5,841 nt of DNA from an uncultured Prevotella sp. (GTDB lineage: Bacteria > Bacteroidota > Bacteroidia > Bacteroidales > Bacteroidaceae): assembly GCA_900769055.1 (NCBI GenBank), contig CAAGFF010000192.1, positions 1-5,841 of the forward strand. The letters are read 5' to 3'. The translations under genes and the position numbers were made by a program. The notes beneath the pieces are model-generated. The model was given only the letters and a program-made list of their open reading frames with translations. It was not told where the DNA came from and ran no database searches. Below are positions 1-5,786 of the stretch, one piece after another; within the stretch, counting starts at the first letter, position 1; every line of letters starts with the position of its first letter.

Positions 1-1
1 T

Positions 2-943
2 GCAGTAAACAAGAAGGACTGGGGTATCGATATCAACGGAAACATTGGTTTCAACAAGAATAAGATTAAGGACCTCGGAGCCATGGAAGACTTTGGATGG
101 AACAGCCGCTGGGCTTCTACCGAAATCGGACAGGACTACTGGCTCGCCGTTGGCAAGTCTGTAGGACAGATACGTGGTTATCAGAATGCAGGCCGTTACG
201 AGGTAAGCGACTTCGAAGGCTATGACAGCAAAACAGGCAAGTGGATTCTGAAGGAAGGTGTTCCAGACGCTACACCTGTTATAGGTACTGTTCGTCCAGG
301 CTCATTGAAACTTGTTGACCAGCCAACAGAAGAAGGCGGTGTAGGCAACGGTACCATCGGCGAGGAAGACAATGTCATCATTGGCGATGTCAACCCAGAC
401 TTCACAGGAGGTTTCGGCATCAATGTCCGCGCTTATGGCTTCGACTTGTCTGCTCAGTTCAACTTCAGCGTAGGCAACGAGATTTACAACGCCAACAAGG
501 TTGAGTTCACATCTACAGGTAAGTACCAGTATCGTAACATGATTGACGAAATGGCTGACGGCAGACGTTGGACCAACCTCAACGAGGACGGTACTCTCTG
601 CAACGATCCTGCAAAACTTGCTGAGATGAACAAGAACACCACTATGTGGTCGCCATATATGAGCAAGATGGTGCTTACCGACTGGGCTATCGAAGACGCT
701 TCTTTCCTCCGTCTGAATACCCTCTCGCTCGGTTACACACTTCCTACAAGCCTGACAAAGAAGGTTGGCATAAACAGCCTCCGCTTCTACGTTACCGCTT
801 ACAACGTATTTACCATTACAGGCTACAGTGGTGTTGACCCAGAGTCTGACTGTATCCGCACCACAGCTCTCACTCCTTGCGTAGACTACTCCGGCTATCC
901 ACGCAGCCGCTCATTCGTAATAGGTATGAACTTGAACTTCTAA
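2..943 (+). CDS. SusC/RagA-family TonB-dependent outer-membrane transporter, C-terminal part (5' end outside window)
   Basis: This is the last 313 codons of a SusC-like transporter; the reading frame is open from base 2, so the first in-frame ATG at 83 is internal and not the start. SusC proteins are outer-membrane beta-barrels of roughly 1000 residues that import oligosaccharides using TonB energy, with a SusD lipoprotein as lid. Recognisable family features are the late-barrel segment with IEDASFLRLNTLSLGYTLP (fragment residues about 230-248), the following YVTAYNVFTITGYSGVDPE (about 263-281), and a C-terminal beta-strand ending in an aromatic residue (SFVIGMNLNF), the usual signal for barrel assembly. 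The stretch DNVIIGDVNPDFTGGFG (about 125-141) is also typical of the family. The plug domain, TonB box and carboxypeptidase-like N-terminal domain are off the left edge. It ends 19 bp before the susD-like start, so the two are surely co-transcribed. The substrate cannot be read from this fragment alone. Confidence 0.96.
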   Translation, partial: AVNKKDWGIDINGNIGFNKNKIKDLGAMEDFGWNSRWASTEIGQDYWLAVGKSVGQIRGYQNAGRYEVSDFEGYDSKTGKWILKEGVPDATPVIGTVRPGSLKLVDQPTEEGGVGNGTIGEEDNVIIGDVNPDFTGGFGINVRAYGFDLSAQFNFSVGNEIYNANKVEFTSTGKYQYRNMIDEMADGRRWTNLNEDGTLCNDPAKLAEMNKNTTMWSPYMSKMVLTDWAIEDASFLRLNTLSLGYTLPTSLTKKVGINSLRFYVTAYNVFTITGYSGVDPESDCIRTTALTPCVDYSGYPRSRSFVIGMNLNF

Positions 944-962
944 TATATAAATAAGGTATAAT

Positions 963-2783
963 ATGAACAATTATATAAAATCATCGGTTATCGCAATGTC
1001 ACTTGCAGCAATAGTAAGCTCTTGTGACATGGATGCGCCAACAATTTCCACCTTGGATGAGTCGTCGGTGTTCTCAACCTACTCACTTGCCGAAGCCGAG
1101 GTGATGTCAATTCATATCTCTTTCGGCGAGACAAACTCCTATCGTGGACGTTTCCTGCCTTACTATGGTCTGAACTCAGACCTGGAGACTGGTAGCGGAA
1201 CATATCCTTCGCTGAAGGACCAGTCTTCAGACAAGCAGAGTCTGTGGAACTATTCTACTCTGTCAACTAACGGACAGATGAATACCGACAACAACGCCTA
1301 TGCTAAATTCTACGAGGGCATTGAGCGCGCAAACCTTGCCATAGACGGTATTCGCAAGCATGGAAACATTGAGGCTAACCCAGACATGAGACACCTGCTG
1401 GGCGAGGCTCTCACACTTCGTGCCGTTGTTTACAACGACCTTGTAAAGGCATGGGGCGACGTGCCTGCACGCTTTGAGCCAAACAACTCCGACAACATGT
1501 ACAAGGGACGTGCCAACAAGGACTCCATCTACAAGGTGCTTCTCGCTGACCTCGCAGAAGCTGAAAAGTATTGCTACTGGCCAAAAGAGAGTCCTATCAC
1601 AAAATCAACTGAGCGCATAAGCAAAGCCTTCGTGAAGGGTCTCCGCGCACGTATAGCCCTTTACGCTTGCGGCTATGCACTTCGTGGTGACGGCTATCGC
1701 CGCTCCAACGACCCGGAACTGTCGCAGGACAAGATGATGCAGATAGTAAAGGACGAGTGTCTTGCTGTTATCAATCAGGGTTCAAACAAACTCGGAGAGT
1801 TCAAGGCCAACTTCGTGAAGCTCTGCCAAGACAACGTGACTGCTGGCGATGAGTCTCTCTGGGAGATTCCTTTCTCAGACGGTCGTGGACGCGTGCTCTA
1901 TACATGGGGCGTTAAGCATAATGCCAACGACCAGTACACCAAGCAGGCACAGGGTGGTGTGAACGGTCCTCTGCCCTACCTCTATTATGACTACGACGTT
2001 GACGACATCCGCCGCGACATTACTTGCGTGCCATACGACTGGAGTAAGGACCAGATAGAAGGCAAGTCTTGGCAGCAACTCCGCGCCATCAACAAGTGGT
2101 GCTTCGGCAAGCTCCGCTACGAGTGGATGAAGCGTATCGTTACTTCTACCAACGACGATGGTATCAACTGGCAGTACATGCGCCTCGCCGATGTTTACCT
2201 GATGGCTGCTGAGGCAATCAACTATCTTGATGGTCCTGCTGCTGCATGGACATATATGAAGCCAGTTCTCGACCGTGCTCTTCCTGCTGCCAAGGTTTCC
2301 GCACTTCAGGCAAAATACACTGCGAGCAAGGAGGCTTTCCAAAATGGTATCGTAGAGCAGCGTGCTTTTGAGTTCGCTGGCGAGGCTCTCCGCAAGGCAG
2401 ACCTCGTGCGCTGGGGTATCATCGACCAGAAGATGGAAGAGGCAAAGCAGAAGCTTACTGCACTTGCCAACCGCCAGGGTGCATACGCCGACCTGCCAGT
2501 TAAGGTATACTGGAAGCTCGCCGACGATGGTGAGACTATTCAGATTTACGGCCTGAACCATGGCGATACTGATGACAAGGGTTCCGACCTCAAGGCTGAA
2601 GGCTATACTGCCAAAGACTGGTTTGTTGCAAGCAAGGATGGCTCAAATATCATCACAGACGACTATATCGAAGGTCTCTATGTGAAGAAGCCAAGTCTGA
2701 ACTACCTCTGGCCTATCTGGCAGACATTCATTGACAAGAGCAACAACCTGCTCAACAATGATGGCAACCTCGGACAGTTGTAA
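963..2783 (+). CDS. SusD/RagB-family glycan-binding outer-membrane lipoprotein
   Basis: A complete 606-residue SusD homologue; family members are usually about 500-650 residues. It sits on the cell surface, binds glycan and forms the lid over the SusC barrel encoded just upstream. Residues 1-20 are a lipoprotein signal peptide with lipobox IVSSC (Cys21), followed by an acidic stretch (DMDAP) as expected for surface export in Bacteroidetes. Family hallmarks in order are a TPR-like helix at about 115-135, RAVVYNDLVKAWGDVP at 153-168, RLADVYLMAAEA at 407-418, RKADLVRWG at 477-485, and the closing YLWPIWQTFIDKSNNLL at 581-597, which corresponds to the family's C-terminal LxPIPxxEIxxNP region. The ATG at 963 is chosen because it gives a full signal peptide and lies 19 bp after the susC stop; the upstream sequence is A/T-rich with no Shine-Dalgarno, normal for the phylum. 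The ligand is unknown but is probably pectin-like given the next gene (inference). Confidence 0.97.
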   Translation: MNNYIKSSVIAMSLAAIVSSCDMDAPTISTLDESSVFSTYSLAEAEVMSIHISFGETNSYRGRFLPYYGLNSDLETGSGTYPSLKDQSSDKQSLWNYSTLSTNGQMNTDNNAYAKFYEGIERANLAIDGIRKHGNIEANPDMRHLLGEALTLRAVVYNDLVKAWGDVPARFEPNNSDNMYKGRANKDSIYKVLLADLAEAEKYCYWPKESPITKSTERISKAFVKGLRARIALYACGYALRGDGYRRSNDPELSQDKMMQIVKDECLAVINQGSNKLGEFKANFVKLCQDNVTAGDESLWEIPFSDGRGRVLYTWGVKHNANDQYTKQAQGGVNGPLPYLYYDYDVDDIRRDITCVPYDWSKDQIEGKSWQQLRAINKWCFGKLRYEWMKRIVTSTNDDGINWQYMRLADVYLMAAEAINYLDGPAAAWTYMKPVLDRALPAAKVSALQAKYTASKEAFQNGIVEQRAFEFAGEALRKADLVRWGIIDQKMEEAKQKLTALANRQGAYADLPVKVYWKLADDGETIQIYGLNHGDTDDKGSDLKAEGYTAKDWFVASKDGSNIITDDYIEGLYVKKPSLNYLWPIWQTFIDKSNNLLNNDGNLGQL

Positions 2784-2815
2784 TATTGTGAATTATCAAA
2801 AGAAACGCGAAAACT

Positions 2816-4396
2816 ATGAAACATATAGCATTATATACAATGATGTTTGGGCTGGGCACACTGGCCCTGACATCTTGCGACGACGCAATGGACGAGATTA
2901 CAAGCATTGTTCTCGACCGTGACTTCGCACCAATTGGTCTTGAGGCAAAGAGTGCCACAGAGAACAGCATCACTCTCGAATGGACCAAATCACACGACAA
3001 CGTGACATATACCATTGAGCTGTTTGCTGACGACAGCCTTACTTTCGAAGGTACAGCAACCAGCACCTATACTGATATTGAGGCAGCAAAGCTGAAGATT
3101 ACAGGACTGGTTTATGACACCAAGTATTCTGCACGTGTGATGACGGTCGACAACGATGACCCAAAACGCAACTCCAAGTGGAGTAACGTGTTCTTCCGCA
3201 CATCAGCACAGCAAATATTCGAGACTCCTACAGAGAACGATATCGCTGACCGTAGCGTCATAATGACATGGCCGGCTGGCGAGGCTGCTACGGTAGTAAG
3301 GGTTTATGTTGACGGCAACTTGGTAAAAGAGCAGCCTGTCACAGCAGACGAGGTTAACAAAGGTAAGGTAGTTGTTACAGATCTTGAGCCGGAGACTGCT
3401 TATACCATTCGTCTGTACAATGGCGAGAAGCAGCGTGGTTCAAAGAACATCACCACTATCGCCGACCTCAATGGTGCAACACTCGTACATGAGGGTGATG
3501 ATTTCCGCGCCATGATAGAGGCTGCCAACGATGGAGACGTCTTCGCCCTATATGGTGGCACACACCTCATTCCTGACAGCGATACTCCAGAGAAGACTGG
3601 TTCTGTGAAGGTAGGCAAGAGTATCACCATCAAGGGTATCTATCCTACAAACATACCTGTAATTAAGGGCCGCTTCGAGATTAACGATGGTGCTTCACTC
3701 GAACTCAACCAGGTTGTAATCGATGGTATCGACAATGCTACCACTGATCAGACATTCAACTTCAAGACTGCCAACGTAACTTATCCTCTTCTCAAAGTTG
3801 AGAATGCAGAGATAAAGAACTTCGGCAAGGGTGTTTACTATCTCAACGTTGCCTCTACCGTTCAGGAACTGACATTCAGCAACTGTCTCATTCACGACAT
3901 CATCTGCGATGGAGGTGACATGTTCGACTGCCGCAAGGGTCGCATCGATGCACTAAACTTCCTGCAATGTACAATCTACAACAGTGCTGCTGCCCGTGAC
4001 TTCATCCGCATGGACGACGCTTCTTCTGCTCTCGGCGGCACACCGGTGATAACGGTTGACAAGTGTACCATCGATGGTGCAGCCAACGGTGGCAAGCGAC
4101 TGCTCTATGTACGTTATGTAGGCAACATAATCAACTGGACCAACAACCTTGTAACAAACACAGGTGCCGTATGGAGCAACCAGTCAAAGACTGCTACACC
4201 GACATTCCAGAACAACACCTACTTCAACTGCCAGAAACTCAACATTGCAGACGTTGAGGGCAAGACAAACATGTTTGCAGACGAGGCTGGCAAGGAAGCC
4301 GATCCACAATACAAGGATGCGGCAAACGGTGACTTCACCATAGGCAACGAGAGCGTAAGCAAACTTGGTGTCGGTGACCCGCGTTGGATAAAGTAA
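2816..4396 (+). CDS. Surface lipoprotein with two FN3-like domains and a beta-helix (DUF4957/DUF5123-like), probable glycan-binding partner of SusCD
   Basis: A 526-residue lipoprotein: signal peptide with lipobox LALTSC (Cys21) followed by DDAMDE. Residues about 36-130 and 136-215 look like two fibronectin-III domains, each with the SITLEW / SVIMTW strand and a later LVYDTKYSARV / LEPETAYTIRL strand. From about 220 to 460 the pattern is a right-handed beta-helix: short strands alternate with Asn/Cys turns (ENAEIKNF, SNCLIHDI, LQCTIYNS, DKCTIDGA, NNLVTNTG). The end, with DPQYKDAANGDFTIG and GVGDPRWIK, is characteristic of DUF5123-type proteins encoded next to SusCD. Such proteins share the pectate-lyase fold and are common in pectin loci, where they are thought to be surface glycan-binding proteins; I see no pectate-lyase catalytic motif, so an enzymatic role is not supported. 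It lies 32 bp after the susD-like gene in the same transcript and is followed by a terminator. Domain family names are from memory of the sequence pattern. Pectin specificity is inference. Confidence 0.88.
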   Translation: MKHIALYTMMFGLGTLALTSCDDAMDEITSIVLDRDFAPIGLEAKSATENSITLEWTKSHDNVTYTIELFADDSLTFEGTATSTYTDIEAAKLKITGLVYDTKYSARVMTVDNDDPKRNSKWSNVFFRTSAQQIFETPTENDIADRSVIMTWPAGEAATVVRVYVDGNLVKEQPVTADEVNKGKVVVTDLEPETAYTIRLYNGEKQRGSKNITTIADLNGATLVHEGDDFRAMIEAANDGDVFALYGGTHLIPDSDTPEKTGSVKVGKSITIKGIYPTNIPVIKGRFEINDGASLELNQVVIDGIDNATTDQTFNFKTANVTYPLLKVENAEIKNFGKGVYYLNVASTVQELTFSNCLIHDIICDGGDMFDCRKGRIDALNFLQCTIYNSAAARDFIRMDDASSALGGTPVITVDKCTIDGAANGGKRLLYVRYVGNIINWTNNLVTNTGAVWSNQSKTATPTFQNNTYFNCQKLNIADVEGKTNMFADEAGKEADPQYKDAANGDFTIGNESVSKLGVGDPRWIK

Positions 4397-4432
4397 CAAA
4401 GAATTAAGATTATTCCAATACCACATCACAAC

Positions 4433-4461
4433 AAAGGCTGCCCCTATCCGGAGCAGCCTTT
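4433..4461 (+). terminator. Rho-independent-type terminator closing the PUL operon
   Basis: The 9-bp perfect stem AAAGGCTGC/GCAGCCTTT surrounds an 11-nt loop that can add a CC/GG pair inside. It begins 36 bp after the stop of the beta-helix lipoprotein gene. The 3' arm runs into TTTATTG, a short rather than long T-tract. Position and symmetry make it the likely end of the susC-susD-lipoprotein transcript. Confidence 0.8.
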
Positions 4462-4556
4462 ATTGTTTCCACTAAATAAGTGTTTGTGCCTTAGAACCAG
4501 CCCCAACCAGCCATCATGTTATATACTGTCCGTCTCTTGTGCACAAGCAACCTTGC

Positions 4557-4652
4557 TTTTGCGTTCAGCCAAGGCTGAACGGTCAACGAAGATAACTTCA
4601 AGTGCCAATGCAGATATCTGTATCGACCGTTCAGCCTTGGCTGAACGCAAAA
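4557..4652. repeat. 28-bp perfect inverted repeat with palindromic arms (REP/BIME-like)
   Basis: Bases 4557-4584 and 4625-4652 are exact reverse complements over 28 bp, separated by 40 bp. Each arm contains an 18-bp near-palindrome: GTTCAGCCAAGGCTGAAC at 4563-4580 and its complement form with a TT centre at 4629-4646. The DNA or RNA could therefore fold either as two small hairpins or as one long one. The architecture matches a pair of oppositely oriented repetitive extragenic palindromes. There is no transposase, and no target-site duplication is visible at the edges. Whether it recurs in the genome cannot be seen here. Confidence 0.85.
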
Positions 4653-4687
4653 TGCAGCTATATATATGATTTACATGAGCCACACAT

Positions 4688-4707
4688 AATCACTAAGCCA
4701 AGTGATT
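4688..4707. promoter_or_regulatory. Candidate upstream dyad AATCACT-N6-AGTGATT
   Basis: A perfect 7-bp inverted repeat with a 6-bp spacer, centred about 159 bp before the predicted hsp20 transcription start. The distance and symmetry would suit an enhancer-type activator site for the sigma-54 promoter. A second pair, TACAAGT (4712-4718) and ACTTGTA (4755-4761), lies between it and the promoter. The functional assignment is inference, and short dyads in A/T-rich DNA can arise by chance. Confidence 0.3.
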
Positions 4708-4779
4708 TCAATACAAGTTGATAGAGGGTTACTACCTAAAGTTGAATAATCTACACTTGTAATACGACATTATTTCAGC

Positions 4780-4802
4780 AAAGATTAAAATAATTAATCT
4801 TT
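4780..4802. promoter_or_regulatory. 9-bp perfect dyad upstream of the hsp20 promoter (candidate operator/enhancer)
   Basis: AAAGATTAA and TTAATCTTT form a perfect 9-bp inverted repeat around a 5-bp A/T spacer, 27 bp before the -24 element of the sigma-54-type promoter and centred about 66 bp before the predicted start site. No gene ends just upstream, so a terminator role is unlikely; a dimeric regulator site is the simpler reading. The high A/T content lowers the weight of the match. Confidence 0.4.
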
Positions 4803-4829
4803 CCCGTCATGTTGTCACCATATCTTACA

Positions 4830-4846
4830 TTGGTACAAGAATTGCA
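4830..4846 (+). promoter_or_regulatory. Sigma-54 (RpoN) type -24/-12 promoter of hsp20
   Basis: TTGGTACAAGAATTGCA fits the sigma-54 consensus YTGGCACGNNNNTTGCW at all but two informative positions. The invariant GG (4832-4833) and GC (4844-4845) are separated by the required 10 bp. Placing GC at -12 predicts transcription from about A4857, giving a 77-nt leader to the hsp20 ATG. I see no good Bacteroides-type -7 (TAnnTTTG) element with a correctly spaced -33 box in the same interval. The promoter call is from pattern only. If right, expression needs RpoN and an AAA+ enhancer-binding activator. Confidence 0.68.
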
Positions 4847-4922
4847 CTTAAAGTGTATGCAAGCGGAAAGCTCCACATAAGAGCTGGAAACTAAGCAAAC
4901 ATATAAACAACAATTCAAAAAT

Positions 4923-4928
4923 AGGAGG
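4923..4928 (+). promoter_or_regulatory. Strong Shine-Dalgarno sequence of hsp20
   Basis: AGGAGG lies 5 bp before the ATG at 4934 and fixes that start. Bacteroidetes genes generally do not rely on Shine-Dalgarno sequences, and neither the susD-like gene nor the third lipoprotein gene in this window has one, so a full consensus here stands out. Confidence 0.8.
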
Positions 4929-4933
4929 TTATT

Positions 4934-5362
4934 ATGTTACCATCAATGAAAAACAACAGTTGGTTCCCGACAATGTTTGACGAGTTCTTCAACGACGATT
5001 GGATGCCAAGAATGAAAGCTACGGCTCCAGCAATCAATGTTAGGGAAAACGAGAACAAATATACCATGGAATTTGCAGTTCCAGGCATCAAGAAGGAGTT
5101 CTGCCGAGTAAACCTTAACAACGACGGCAACCTTGAAGTTACCATTGAGAACAAGATGGAGCACAAGGAGGAGAACAAGAAGGAGCACTATCTGAGACGA
5201 GAGTTCAACTACTCCAACTACCAGCAGGTGTATGTCTTGCCGGAAGATGTAATAAAAGACGACATAGCTGCCAAGGTTGACAACGGCGTGCTGACCATCA
5301 TCATGCCTAAAGCCAAAAAGGAAGAAGAAAAGAAGATTCAACGTCAGATAGACATCGCATAA
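4934..5362 (+). CDS. hsp20: Hsp20/alpha-crystallin small heat-shock protein
   Basis: A 142-residue cytoplasmic ATP-independent holdase of normal family length. Such proteins bind unfolding clients under heat, oxidative or other stress and hand them to DnaK/ClpB-type refolding chaperones. The variable N-terminal arm (about 1-30) is rich in Trp/Phe (WFPTMFDEFFNDDWMP). The alpha-crystallin domain runs about 31-125, with PAINVRENENKYTMEFAVPG (32-51), REFNYSNYQQVYVLPEDV (89-106) and the signature AAKVDNGVLTIIMPK (112-126). The C-terminal tail has the oligomerization I-X-I motif as Ile139-Asp-Ile141. A highly charged Lys/Glu linker (76-84) and tail (126-136) flank the last strands. The start follows a consensus AGGAGG. 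The gene is monocistronic, with its own sigma-54-type promoter upstream and a strong terminator 20 bp after the stop. It is not functionally part of the adjacent PUL. Confidence 0.96.
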   Translation: MLPSMKNNSWFPTMFDEFFNDDWMPRMKATAPAINVRENENKYTMEFAVPGIKKEFCRVNLNNDGNLEVTIENKMEHKEENKKEHYLRREFNYSNYQQVYVLPEDVIKDDIAAKVDNGVLTIIMPKAKKEEEKKIQRQIDIA

Positions 5363-5382
5363 TATTTTGTAGCATCATAGTT

Positions 5383-5418
5383 AGAGGGTATGTCAGAAGT
5401 AACTGACATACCCTCTTT
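5383..5418 (+). terminator. Rho-independent-type terminator of hsp20
   Basis: A perfect 14-bp stem, AGAGGGTATGTCAG (5383-5396) with CTGACATACCCTCT (5403-5416), closes a 6-nt loop and is followed by TTAC, so the T-tract is short. It starts 20 bp after the hsp20 stop codon. The opposite strand has no T-run after the stem, so it probably acts on the + strand only. Confidence 0.87.
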
Positions 5419-5545
5419 ACATTCTGTAACGTCCCATTAAGCCTGGTGTAACTACTCAGTCTTTTTTGCTCCTTTATGTCCTTTGCTTCTAATCATTTTA
5501 TTCATATACGTTCTTCTTTCGCGCGCGTAACAATTTTACAATTTA

Positions 5546-5786
5546 CTGTCATCTGTCACCATTATTGTTTAAATTATTTGGTATCAATGCGTTATCATGG
5601 TGACAGATGGGTGACAGACGATTTTTGCTGTCACCGACATCGACATCAAAAAACGCTTACCCGACATCGATATCAAAAAACGCTGTTTTTGTGCGGTCTC
5701 AGCCCTGTTTTCAAATCGTCTGTCACCATCACGAAAAAGTAAATTACTGATAGTCAGTATGTTGTCAACAGACGGTGACAGTGACA
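5546..5786. repeat. Cluster of GGTGACA/TGTCACC motifs in both orientations
   Basis: Six full 7-mers occur in about 230 bp: TGTCACC at 5554, 5629 and 5721; GGTGACA at 5599, 5610 and 5774. Three further TGTCA/TGACA cores lie at 5547, 5763 and 5782. They form overlapping inverted repeats: 13 bp (5550-5562 with 5597-5609), 8 bp (5610-5617 with 5628-5635) and 15 bp (5610-5624 with 5713-5727). Site density and mixed orientation suggest binding by a multimeric DNA-binding protein (replication, partition, transposition or control), but the function is not identifiable from this window. Confidence 0.75.
5634..5684. repeat. Two-copy tandem direct repeat, 27-bp period
   Basis: Bases 5634-5657 and 5661-5684 are the same 24-mer with one difference (C5644 versus T5671), joined by 3 bp. 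Each contains CCGACATCGA followed by YATC, an A6 run and CGCT. The period is a multiple of three, and one + strand frame stays open through it, but no start or family supports a gene. It lies between the inner GGTGACA sites. Confidence 0.85.

Larger units (their letters stand above)
4397..4933. other. Structured 537-bp intergenic region between the PUL and hsp20
   Basis: No convincing gene is present. In order it holds the PUL terminator hairpin (4433-4461), a large composite inverted repeat (4557-4652), a 7-bp dyad (4688-4707), a second 7-bp pair TACAAGT/ACTTGTA (4712-4718 and 4755-4761), a 9-bp dyad (4780-4802), a sigma-54-type promoter (4830-4846), a weak leader hairpin AGCTC/GAGCT (4869-4885) and the hsp20 ribosome-binding site. 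The sequence becomes clearly more A/T-rich than the PUL genes from about 4655 onward. Confidence 0.7.

Noticed and set aside
1875..2561. A 228-codon - strand open frame opposite the susD-like gene
   Set aside because: It lies wholly inside a gene with clear SusD motifs; long antisense frames are common where third positions are mostly C or G. No domain or start signal was seen.
3473..4200. Pectate lyase activity for the beta-helix lipoprotein
   Set aside because: The fold pattern is right, but no lyase-type catalytic Lys/Arg and calcium-site motif could be identified, and its position beside SusCD fits a binding protein.
4463..4669. A 68-codon + strand open frame across the composite palindrome
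   Set aside because: Its second half is simply the translation of the inverted repeat (the arms give similar Lys/Ala-Glu-Arg peptides), it has no ribosome-binding site or recognisable domain, and its start lies just after the terminator hairpin.
4811..4821. TGTCACCAT upstream of the hsp20 promoter, like the right-end motifs
   Set aside because: A single 9-mer match without a partner; it may be chance, and it is not enough to link hsp20 control to the right-end cluster.
4803..4933. CIRCE (HrcA) operator or Bacteroides -33/-7 promoter for hsp20
   Set aside because: No TTAGCACTC/GAGTGCTAA pair is present, and no TAnnTTTG with a correctly spaced upstream TTTG box was found.
5634..5684. Two direct repeats read as a CRISPR remnant
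   Set aside because: The copies are separated by only 3 bp, so there is no spacer, and no cas gene is near.
5476..5742. An 88-codon + strand open frame through the right-end repeats
   Set aside because: Composition is His/Cys/Arg-rich, it follows the repeat cluster rather than a gene-like pattern, has no ribosome-binding site and matches no family I know. The 9-residue peptide repeat is explained by the 27-bp tandem DNA repeat.
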